Positions 50,977 through 60,400 of a stretch of DNA of 64,000 nucleotides are shown here, one piece after another (the stretch's first letter is position 1; each line of letters begins with the position of its first letter). This DNA is from Nonomuraea solani (lineage in GTDB: Bacteria; Actinomycetota; Actinomycetes; Streptosporangiales; Streptosporangiaceae): NCBI RefSeq assembly GCF_900108335.1, contig NZ_FNVT01000033.1, forward strand, positions 38,402-102,401, written 5' to 3'. The notes under the pieces were generated by a model. That model was given only the letters and a program-made list of their open reading frames with translations, was not told the DNA's origin and did not search any database. Position numbers and translations under genes: made by a program.

Positions 50977-52221
50977 ATGAGCGACCGCCTCACCGCCACG
51001 ATGATCAGCCAGGCGGCCGAGCGGTTGCGGCCGGTGATCCGCCGCACCGCGCTGGAGCCGAACCAGCGGCTGTCCGGCCTGCTCGGCGGTGACGTGCTGC
51101 TCAAGCGCGAGGACGCGCAGGTCTGCCGCTCGTACAAGGTGCGTGGAGCGTTCAACCTGATCGCCTCCCTCACGGAGGACGAACGGCGGCGCGGCGTGGT
51201 CTGCGCGAGCGCGGGCAACCACGGCCAGGGCGTCGCGTTCGCCTGCGCGCGGCTCGGGATCAGCGGTCGCGTCTACGTCCCGTCCACCACGCCCCGGCAG
51301 AAGCGCGAGCGCATCGCGGCGCTCGGCGGCGACCGGGTGGAGGTCGTGGTCGGCGGCGGCACCTACGACGAGGCGAGCAACGCCGCCCACATCGACAGTG
51401 AGCGCACCGGCGCGGTCTACGTGCACCCGTTCGACGACGTCAGGACGATGGCCGGGCAGGGCACGGTCGGCCTGGAGATCCTGGCGCAGTGCGAAGAGGC
51501 GCCGCGCACGGTGGTTGTCCCGGTCGGCGGCGGCGGCCTGATCAGCGGCATCGCCGTCTGGCTGCGCGAGCACTCCCCCGCCACCCGCATCGTGGGCGCC
51601 GAGCCCGCCGGAGCGGCCAGCATGCGCGCCGCCCTCGACCACGGCGGTCCCCTCGCCCTGCCCGAGCTCGACACCTTCGTCGACGGCGCCGCCGTCGGAA
51701 GGGTGGGAGACGCCACCTTCCCCCTGGTCAAAGACCTGGTCGACGAGATCGTCGCGGTCGATGAGGGCGCGGTGTGCACCGAGATGCTCGACCTCTACCA
51801 GACCGACGGCATCATCGCCGAACCCGCCGGGGCGCTCGCGGGTGCCGCCGCCCGTGAGCTCCTGCCCTCAGAAGGGCCGGTGGTGTGCGTGGTGTCGGGC
51901 GGCAACAACGACGTCAGCCGCTACAACGAGGTGCTTGAGCGCTCTCTCGTGCACATCGGGCTGCGCCACTACTTCCTGGTGACCTTCCCGCAGCGTCCCG
52001 GCGCCCTGCGCCACTTCCTCGACGAGGTGCTGGGCGAGGGGGAGGACATCATCGTCTTCGAGTACGTCAAGAAGAACAACCGCGAGACCGGCCCGGCGCT
52101 CGTCGGCATCGAACTGGAGCGGGCCGGCGACCTCGACAGTCTGCTGTCCCGGATGAAGGCCAGTCCGCTCACGGTGGAGCCCATTCCGCCGGGCTCGCCG
52201 CTGTTCACGTTCATCCTCTGA
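50977..52221 (+). CDS. ilvA: Threonine ammonia-lyase (threonine dehydratase)
   Basis: 414 residues from the ATG at 50977, with AGGAG 5 nt upstream. PLP is bound by Lys54 (RSYKVRGAFN). The glycine-rich phosphate loop is VVPVGGGGLISGI, and CASAGNHGQGVAFACARLGI is conserved in the serine/threonine dehydratase group. Residues about 330-414 form an ACT-like regulatory domain (FLVTFPQRPGALRHFLDEVL), which in biosynthetic enzymes senses isoleucine or valine. The reaction converts threonine to 2-oxobutanoate and ammonia, the first step to isoleucine and a source of propionyl-type precursors. Its stop is 1 bp from the convergent DinB gene. Confidence 0.93.
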   Translation: MSDRLTATMISQAAERLRPVIRRTALEPNQRLSGLLGGDVLLKREDAQVCRSYKVRGAFNLIASLTEDERRRGVVCASAGNHGQGVAFACARLGISGRVYVPSTTPRQKRERIAALGGDRVEVVVGGGTYDEASNAAHIDSERTGAVYVHPFDDVRTMAGQGTVGLEILAQCEEAPRTVVVPVGGGGLISGIAVWLREHSPATRIVGAEPAGAASMRAALDHGGPLALPELDTFVDGAAVGRVGDATFPLVKDLVDEIVAVDEGAVCTEMLDLYQTDGIIAEPAGALAGAAARELLPSEGPVVCVVSGGNNDVSRYNEVLERSLVHIGLRHYFLVTFPQRPGALRHFLDEVLGEGEDIIVFEYVKKNNRETGPALVGIELERAGDLDSLLSRMKASPLTVEPIPPGSPLFTFIL

Positions 52222-52222
52222 C

Positions 52223-52693
52223 CTAGCGTCCGGTTGATCCGTCGATCCGCTCACGGAGGATGTCGGCGTGGCCGGCGTGCCGGCCGGTCTCCTCGATCAG
52301 GTGCACCAGGACCCAGCGCATCGACGGCGCCGGCCCTGGGCGCGCGGGTCGCGGGGCGGGAAGGGCCAGGTCGGGGCAGGCGTCGATGACCTGGTTCGCG
52401 CGCTCGACGGTCTTGCGGTAGTCGGCCAGCACCCCGTCGATCGTGTCCTGGGCGGTCGGCCGCATGGTCGCGGGCCAGTCGCCGGGGTCCTCGCCGAGGA
52501 GGTAGAACCGTTCGACGTACGCCAGGTGCCCGAGCAGCCCGAGCAGGTTGGTGCCTGAGGGCACTCCAGCGGTTCTGACCTGCGGTTCCGGTGTGCCCGC
52601 GACCTTGTTCGCGATCGCGTCGCGCAGATGGTCGAGGAAGCCGCGCAGGGTGGCCTTCTCGTCGGCGCCGGTCCGCGGAGGTGGGTTGTCCAT
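52223..52693 (-). CDS. DinB/DUF664 family protein
   Basis: 156 residues forming a four-helix bundle: EKATLRGFLDHLRDAIANKV, GTNLLGLLGHLAYVERFYLL (the conserved His of the metal site), and SMRWVLVHLIEETGRHAGHA with two further histidines. The family includes metal-dependent thiol S-transferases (mycothiol, bacillithiol) and many proteins of unknown role. The gene starts 4 nt after the stop of the methyltransferase, so it is likely co-transcribed with the PKS locus. Confidence 0.88.
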   Translation of the reverse strand: MDNPPPRTGADEKATLRGFLDHLRDAIANKVAGTPEPQVRTAGVPSGTNLLGLLGHLAYVERFYLLGEDPGDWPATMRPTAQDTIDGVLADYRKTVERANQVIDACPDLALPAPRPARPGPAPSMRWVLVHLIEETGRHAGHADILRERIDGSTGR

Positions 52694-52697
52694 CGAG

Positions 52698-53312
52698 TCA
52701 CTCCGAGGTTCGCTGGATGATCAGGACGTTGTCGATGACGGTGGCGGTCTCACCGGCGGGGCCGGTGGCCTGGCGGCTGGGCGTGCCGGCGCGCACCACG
52801 GACCAGAGCGCGGGGTCGAGATCGAGGTCGGCGGCGGTCTCGGTGGGTGTGGGGAAGTGGGTGCCGGGGTTCTGGTCCCACGACCAGGGCGCGGTGGAGC
52901 CGTGGTCGACGATCAGCAGCAGGCCGCCCGGGTCCAGGGCCTGTGCCGCGGTACGCAGGATCCGGCCGCGGAGCAGCGGGAACGGGGTGTGGAAGTACTG
53001 GGCGGAGATGAGGTCGAACCGGCCTTGGGGGAAGCTCTGGGCTAGATCGTGCTGTTCGGTGGTGATCTGGAGGCCGAGTTCGCGTACCCGTTCGACGGCT
53101 GTGGGGGAAATGTCGACGGCGGTGACGTCCCAGCCTCGCCGGGCGAGCCAGACGGCGTCGCCGCCGGCGCCGCAGCCCAGGTCCAGGGCGGCGCCAGGGC
53201 GCAGCGGTGCGGCGGTCTCGGCGAGCAGCGGATTGACGCGCCCGCCCCAGGTACGCCGGGCGCGGTAGTGCCGTTCCCAGAACTGCCCGGCTTCGGTGGT
53301 GGGTGAATCCAT
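52698..53312 (-). CDS. Class I SAM-dependent methyltransferase
   Basis: 204 residues when started at MDSPTTEAGQFWERHYRARR (ATG at 53312); the start is uncertain, because no ribosome site stands out. The SAM loop is LDLGCGAGGDAVWLARRGWD, followed by VTAVDISPTAVERVREL, as in thiopurine and TehB-like small-molecule methyltransferases. It lies 70 bp downstream of the ketosynthase III gene on the same strand and could be a tailoring enzyme of the PKS product. That link is inference from position. Confidence 0.88.
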   Translation of the reverse strand: MDSPTTEAGQFWERHYRARRTWGGRVNPLLAETAAPLRPGAALDLGCGAGGDAVWLARRGWDVTAVDISPTAVERVRELGLQITTEQHDLAQSFPQGRFDLISAQYFHTPFPLLRGRILRTAAQALDPGGLLLIVDHGSTAPWSWDQNPGTHFPTPTETAADLDLDPALWSVVRAGTPSRQATGPAGETATVIDNVLIIQRTSE

Positions 53313-53382
53313 GTGAGCCAGCATCGCCACCGCCATGCCCGGCGTGCAAGAAAAATTGCAGATCCGCATTTTCGGGGGTTCG

Positions 53383-54402
53383 TCACCACCGCGCCACGAC
53401 GATGCCGGCGCTGAACCCGCTGGCCAGCCCGACCAGCGCGACCAGGTCGCCGCGCCGTACCCGGCCGGCCGCGACCGCCTGGGCGAGCTGGACGGGCAGC
53501 GTGGCCGCGACGAGGTTGCCGTGCTGGGGGATGGTGACGACGACCTTGTCCGGCGGGATGCCCACGTGGTCGCAGAACTTCCACAGCGCGGGCAGCGACG
53601 CCTGGTGCACGCAGATGGCCGCGAAGTCGTTCCAGGTCAGGCCGAGTTCGGCGAGCGACTTGTGGAACATGGTCAGGTCGGTGCGCTCGATGCTGTGCGC
53701 GAGCTCGACGGCGTCGACCGTGAGCGGCTCGATGACCGGCCAGCCGGCGGCCGGGTCGGTGGTCAGGTTCGAGACCCGTACGGTCGCCGCGTCCCATCCG
53801 GCCGAGTGGGCGGTGAACCGGTGGCCGAGCACTCCCGGCTCCGTCGCCGCCTCCAGTAACAGCGCGGCCCCGGCGTCGCCGACGGTGTAGGCGGCGGCGA
53901 TCGTGAAGAACTCTTCGGTTCCGGACAGCGTCCACGGCATGAACGCGGTGGCCATCTCGCCGGAGCAGATCAGGACGCGCCGGTGGCGCCCCGTGGAGAT
54001 GAGCGCGTCGGCGACCTGGATGGCGTTCAGCACGCTGTTGCAGGCGTTGCGCACGTCGAACGCCGGGCAGCCGGCGCCCAGCTTCGCCGCCACGACGTGC
54101 GCGGTGGCGGGCTCGATCACGTCGATCGTGACGCCGGCGAAGATCAGCAGATCGACGTCGTGCGCCTGGAGGCCGTGGTCGGCCAGCAGCCGGCGGGCGG
54201 CGTGGACGGCCAGGTCCGATGGCTTCTCGTCCGGCGCGGCGACGTTCCGCCGCCGCACCCCGCTGCCCGCGTGGATGACTCCCCGGGGCAGCTCCAGCGT
54301 GGGGTTGCGCTCGGCGAGCCGGTCCTCCAGCTCCGCCGTGCTCATGGTGGCCTGCGGCAGGTACGCGGCCACACCGGCCAGCCTTGTGTGGACGGTCGTC
54401 AT
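53383..54402 (-). CDS. Ketosynthase III-like enzyme coupled to the PKS
   Basis: 339 residues with a complete thiolase-fold active site: Cys121 (FDVRNACNSVLNAIQVADAL), His266 (CVHQASLPALW) and Asn296 (IPQHGNLVAATLP). GVAAYLPQATMSTAEL at the start, ELPRGVIHAGSGVRRRN and TVGDAGAALLLEA are typical of 3-oxoacyl-ACP synthase III relatives. The ATG overlaps the PKS stop (ATGA at 54399-54402), so the two proteins are made together. In known systems such enzymes prime a PKS, extend its product, or transfer acyl groups to an acceptor (for example CerJ-type acyltransferases). Since the PKS has no thioesterase, product release is a plausible role (inference). Confidence 0.9.
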   Translation of the reverse strand: MTTVHTRLAGVAAYLPQATMSTAELEDRLAERNPTLELPRGVIHAGSGVRRRNVAAPDEKPSDLAVHAARRLLADHGLQAHDVDLLIFAGVTIDVIEPATAHVVAAKLGAGCPAFDVRNACNSVLNAIQVADALISTGRHRRVLICSGEMATAFMPWTLSGTEEFFTIAAAYTVGDAGAALLLEAATEPGVLGHRFTAHSAGWDAATVRVSNLTTDPAAGWPVIEPLTVDAVELAHSIERTDLTMFHKSLAELGLTWNDFAAICVHQASLPALWKFCDHVGIPPDKVVVTIPQHGNLVAATLPVQLAQAVAAGRVRRGDLVALVGLASGFSAGIVVARW

Positions 54403-57400
54403 GACGGGTCTTTCAGGCCGAGGTGCAGGAGCACCGTACGGGTGATGTCGGTGATCGTCCCGGTGCCGCGGATCAGCTCCATGGGCGGAATGTCCACGCC
54501 GAACTGGGTCCGCATCGACACCAGCAGGTCGGTGGCCATGAGCGAGTCCATGCCGTACTCGTCCAGCCGCCGGTCGGGGTCGATCTCGGCGGCGGGGGTG
54601 AGCAGCACCGTGGACAGCAGCGCGGTGAGCTGCTCGGCGACGTACGCGTGCGCCTCCTCGCCGCTCATCGCCCCCAGCCTCGCCAGCAGGTCGCCCGTGT
54701 CGAGGTCGTGTTCGGTGCCGGGCGGGAGCACGGCCGACAGCCACGGCCTGCGCAGGCCGGGCAGCGCCTGCCGCATGCGGATCCAGTCGCAGCGGCCCAC
54801 GATCGCGACGTCGGCCCGCTCGCCGAGCATGTCGTCCATGGCGGCCAGCGCCTGGCCGGTGGTCAGGGATTCGATGCCCAGCTTGGCCAGGGCTTCGGCC
54901 TGGGTGCCGTGGGCCAGGACGCCGGTTCCGGCGAGCGCGCCCAGGCAGACCGCCAGCGCGGGCCGGCCTTGTGCTCTGCGCCGGCGGGCCAGCGCTTCCA
55001 GGAACAGGTTCGCCGACACGTACGGTGCCTGGCCGATGTTGCCGATCGTGGTCAGGGACGAGTACAGGACGAACGCCTCCAGGGGCAGATCGGCGGTGAG
55101 CTCGTCCAGGATCAGGGCGCCGGCGATCTTGGGGCGCAGGACGGCCCGGATGCGGTCGTCGGTGAGGTCGGCCAGGGCGGCGTCGTCGAGGCGCATGGCG
55201 GCGTGCACGACACCGCGTACCGGATGGCCGTCTTCGTCCAGCTCGCGCAGGATCGCGCGGATGGCGGCGCGGTCGGCGACGTCGGCGGCGTACACGCCGG
55301 CCTGTGCCCCGAGATCCTTCAGCTCTTCCAGCAGTGCGGGCGCCTCGGGGGTGTCCGCGCCGCGGCGGCCGACCAGCGCCAGGTGGCGAACGCCCGCGCG
55401 GGCGAGGTGGCGGGCGGTGGCCGCGCCGAACCCGGTGAGGCCGCCGGTGATCAGATAGGTTCCTTCGCGGTGTGGCCGTACGGGTCGCGTCCGCGCCATG
55501 ACCGGCTCGTCGCGCGGATCGAAGGTGACGACCACTTTCCCGATATGCCGGGAATGCCGCATCAGCGTGAAGGCGTCGGCGACGCGCTCGGCGGGGTGCA
55601 CCGTGTGCGGCAGCGGGCGCAGGCCGTCGAAGCCGGAGAAGGCCGCCGCGTGTTCGGCGGTCAGGGCCGGGCTCTTCCACATCAGCGTGCCGACGTCGAC
55701 GCCGAAGAACGAGATGTTGTCGCCGAAGGGCCGCAACGGCAGGTGGCCGCTCTCGTAGATGTCGCGTTTGCCCAGCTCGATGAACCGGCCGCCGTGCCCC
55801 AGGCACTCCAGTCCGCGGCTGATGGCCTCGCCCGCCAGCGAGTTCAGCACGACGTCCACGCCGCGGCCCCCGGTCAGCTCCCTGACCTGCTCGGCGAAGT
55901 GCACGCTGCGCGAGTCCAGCACGTGGTCGACGCCGAGCGCGCGCAGCAGGTCGCGTTTGGCGGGCGTACCCGCCGTGGCGATCACCCGTATGCCGGCGAG
56001 CCGGGCGTACTCCAGCGCGGCCAGCCCGACACCGCCCGCACCGCCGTGGACCAGCACCGTCTCCCCCGGCTTGACGCGGGCGCAGTGGTGCAGCGAGTGG
56101 TAGACGGTGGAGAAGGCCATGGGGAGGGTGGTGGCCTGGGCGAACGTGAGCCCTGCCGGAACGTGGCTGGCCGCGCCCGCGTCGATCACGGCGTGACTGC
56201 CGAACCCGACGGGTCCTGGCGCCATCACCCGGTCGCCGGGCTTGAGCCGGGTGACCTCCGGCCCGACTTCGACGACAATTCCCGCGCACTCCAATCCCAG
56301 CTCATGACCGCCGAAGACGGCCTCGACCGCCTCGGTCGGGAGCAGGTTCACCGCGAACATCACGTCGCGGTAGTTCAGCCCGACCGCCCCCACCTCGACC
56401 AGCGCCTGTCCCGGGCCTGGCGCGGGCACGTCCGTCTGTTCCCAGGCCAGCCTGTACGTCAGCCCCGGGTCGGACACGGTGAGCCGGAACGCGCCCTGTC
56501 CTATGGGCGTTGGGGCGGTGGGCGGTGGCGTCCTGACCAGGCGCGGGACGAAACGGCCCTGGCGCGTGAGCAGGATCTCGTCCTCGTCGCCGGGCGTCAG
56601 GAGCTCGGCCGCCAGCCGGGCCACGTCATGCCCGTCGCCGGGGGTGCGGTGCAGGCACAGGCGCCTTATTTCGAGGCGGGGCTGCTCGTTGGCCAGCGAA
56701 CGCGCGGTCCCCCAGGTGGCGGCGTCCTGCGGGTGGAGGGGTTCGCCGGCCGGCTCGGGGAGCGCGCCGCAGGGGCGGCTGACCAGCCAGAGAGTGATCC
56801 GCAGATCGGGCGGCAACTCCTCGCAGGCCAGGGCGATCGAGCGCAGGAGGGCGGCCCGCCGGGTGATCTGCCCAACGACCGCCTCCGCCGTGTCCGCTTC
56901 GGACGACTCCCCTTCGAACGACTCCTTTTCGAACGGCTCCTTTTCCGATGACACCGCGCCTTCCGATGACGCCGCGCCGGGCGCTCCCGCCTCAGACGGC
57001 CCCGCGCCGGGGGCGTCGCCTAGGACGATCGCGAGCGTGACGCCGTCAGCCGACGTGCGCATCCGTGCGGCCCAGCCGCTCGGGTCGTCGCCGAACGGCG
57101 ACACACTCACGTGCGCACCATGCTCTTCCAGCGACGAGGCCAGGGCGGCGGGCAGAGGATCCCTGTCATCCTCGGCGACGACGATCCATGCGCCGCCGAC
57201 CGCAGCATCCTGTGACGCCTCACCGGCGATCAAGGGAGTGCTGGCGATCGAAGGGGCGCTGGCGAGCATGACCGAGAAGGCGTCCTCGTCGGGATCATCC
57301 TCCGGCCCCGCCTGGACGATGTCGGTGTAGCCGATCTCGGCCAGCAGCCGCGACCATCGCCGCCTCGACAACAGCGGCGACTCCGGCCGGACATCAAGGT

Positions 57401-60400
57401 CGGTGAAGTCCCAGAGCTCCGGCATCAGCCCGATGTACGGCAGCAAAGCCTCCACCCGGTGCGGCTCGACGACCAGCAGCTTGCCACTGGGCGCGACCAG
57501 CGTGGCCAGCCCTCGCAGCGCGGCGGTCACGTCCCGGGTCAGATGCAGACAGCCGGCCGCCACCACCAGGTCGTATCCGCCCACAGGCTGCCCCTGCCCA
57601 GCCGGATCGCCGTTCAGGTCGAGCAGGCCGTACTCGACGAAGTCCACCTCGGAGAAGCGCTGCCGCAGCCGGGCCAGCACCGGTTCGGCGGCGTCGGTGA
57701 CCGTGTAGCGGGTGCGATCGACCGGCAGGATCGGCAGCAGCGTGGCGGTGGTGCCGCCCGTACCCGCCCCTACCTCCAGGATGCGCAACGGCCGATCGGC
57801 GGGCCACTGCCGCACAACCTGTTCCACCAGCGCCCGAGCGATCCGGTTACCGAACAGACTGACCGGCCCGATGTCGTGGACCTGCTCCACCAGCTCGGCG
57901 GCACCTCCGGAAGTGAGCACCCCGGCCGCCCCCGGCTCCCCGCGCAACAGCCCGGGCAGGTGCCGACCGGCCCGCACCGCCAGCGCCGTCTGCGCCGTGA
58001 ACGAGGTTCCGGCGACGAGCTCACGCAGCGACTCGACCGGCGACCGCGCAGACCGTGCCTCCCGCGCACCCAGCGCGAGCCCCGCCCCCGGCTCCCTTTG
58101 GCGTGTCAGCAGGCCGTGCCGTTCCAGGAGAGGCAGCGCCGCCTGCAGCATGCGCCGGTGAGACGGTTGCGCGCAGACGGCGAACAGGTCGTCGACCGTC
58201 ACGTGGCGCTCGCCGTCGCCGCCCCCCTTCGGCTCGGTGAGTTCCCTGAGTGCCGTGGCCAGGGTGTGGGCGAATGTCTCCTCCAACCGTGCCGTGTACG
58301 CGCCGTGGCCAAGCTCCCGCCACGCCTGCCGTACGGCGGCGAGGCGGTCGGCGGCCCCGGCCAGGAGCCGTCCGGGATCGGCCACCGGCCACGGGCCTGG
58401 TCGCTCACCCGGCCGGGGTGCCGCCCGGAGCTCGACGTGGTAGCGACCGACCGGTGTGGCGTGGAGGCCGGGGGTCCGGCGCAGTCTGACGCCCTCCAGT
58501 TCGACCGCCACCCGGCCGTCGGCGTCGGCCACCGTGATGTCCCAGCAGACCTCCTCGACGCTGCCCGAAATGGCCCGCACATAGAGGAGACCGTCCAGAG
58601 CCGGCCGTCTCCAGAGCCGGACCGCCCCGATCGCCGCGGGCATGTAGCCAGTGCCCGACCGCAGCGCCTCCACCAGCCGTACCACCCCCGCCTGCAACCC
58701 ACTGTCCAGCAGCACCGGATGGGCCTGGTAGCGCTCGTCGCGCTGCTGCGGGCAGGTGTACGTCGCGAGCACCTCGTCCTCCGCCGTCCACAGACCCGTC
58801 AGGACCTGGAACTCCGGCCCCCACACCATGCGACCCTCGGCAGCCCGCGCGTAGTAGCCGGGTACGTCCACCGGTGTCCCGATCCGGGAGCGCAGTTCCG
58901 CCACGTCCAGCGGTGGCGGGGCGGGGCGCAGCAGGGGGCGTACCCGTGCCCGGACGTGCTCCCGTGGATGCTGCCCGCGCAGCGTCGTGCTGGCCACCGT
59001 GATCACACCCGTGTCGGGCGACAGCGACGTCTGTACGCACACCTGCTCCGCGCTCGGCCCCGGCACCGCCAGGGCACGGCTGATGACGACCTGGTCGACC
59101 TCGACCGCCGCGACGGCCTCCGGCATCGCCAGCCGACCGGCGGCCAGGGCCATCTCCACGTACCCGGTCGCGGGCATCACCGCCACCCCGCCCGCCCGAT
59201 GGTCGTTGACCCAGGGCACCCGTACGTGGTCGATCTCGCCGTACCAGGCGGGGGCGAGCGTCGGCAGCCGCTGGCCGAGCAGCGGGTGCTGGATCGCCGG
59301 ATCCCCGATCGTGTGCGCCCAGGTGAGCGGCTCACCGGTCCAGTGCCGCTGCCGCTGCCACGGGTACGCCGGCAACGACCGTACCTGACCGGGGCTGGGG
59401 AAATAGCGCTCCCAGTCGATCTCGGCCCCGGCGGCAATGACCTGCGCAACCACCCGCCGCACCCCCACGACCCCAGCACCTCCCGCTGCGGCGCCCCTCA
59501 CCTCGACGCCACCCACCGCGGCGATCCCGGCCTCGGCGCGGCTCACCGCAGCGCGTCCCGCCTCGACACCGGTCGCCGTGGCGGCTCCTGTGTCGGTGCC
59601 GGTTGCCGTGGTCGGGGGCGTGTCGGGTCGCTGGGCGGGCTTTGGGCGTCGCAGTGTGGGGACGATGGCCGTGCGTACGCGGGCCGCGCCCGAGGCCCGG
59701 CGCAGGTACGACTGCAGCACCGGATGCGGCCCCACCTCCACCAGCACGTCGAACCCATCGGTGAGAACCCGCTCAGCCGCGGCCGCGAACCGCACCGGAC
59801 GGCGTACGTTGTCCCACCAGTACGCCGCGTCGAGTTCCTCACCGTTCAGGACGTCGCCCGTCACCGTGGACACCATCGGGATCCGCGCCCGCGACGGCCG
59901 CAGGTCCGCCAGCGCCGTGCACAACGCCTCCCGTGCCCCGTCCATGGCGGCGCTGTGGAAGGGATAGTCCACGTCCAGTTCGCGGAAGAACACCTCACGG
60001 GCGGCCAGGTCCTGCGCCAGCAGCCGCAGCGACTCCTGCGGCCCGCTCACTGTGACGTCCCGGTCGGAGTTCACGGCCGCGATCTCCAGCAGCGGGTACG
60101 GCGCCAGAACCTGCCTGGCCGCCCCCTCCGCCAGCCCGACCGCGGCCATGCGCCCCAGCCCGCGAGTCCCCGACTGCGCCCGGCCGCGTTCGGCGATCAC
60201 CTGGGCCGCCTGGCTCAGTGTCAGTGCTCCGGACGCGTACGCGGCGGCCACCTCGCCCACGCTGTGACCCAGCACCGCGCCCGGCCGTACCCCTGCCGCG
60301 GCGAGCATCTCCACCAGGCCGGCCTGGACCGTGAACAGCAAGGGCTGGGCGATCTCGGTCGCCGCCAGCCGCCACTGCTCTGGCGGCGACTCCAGCTCCT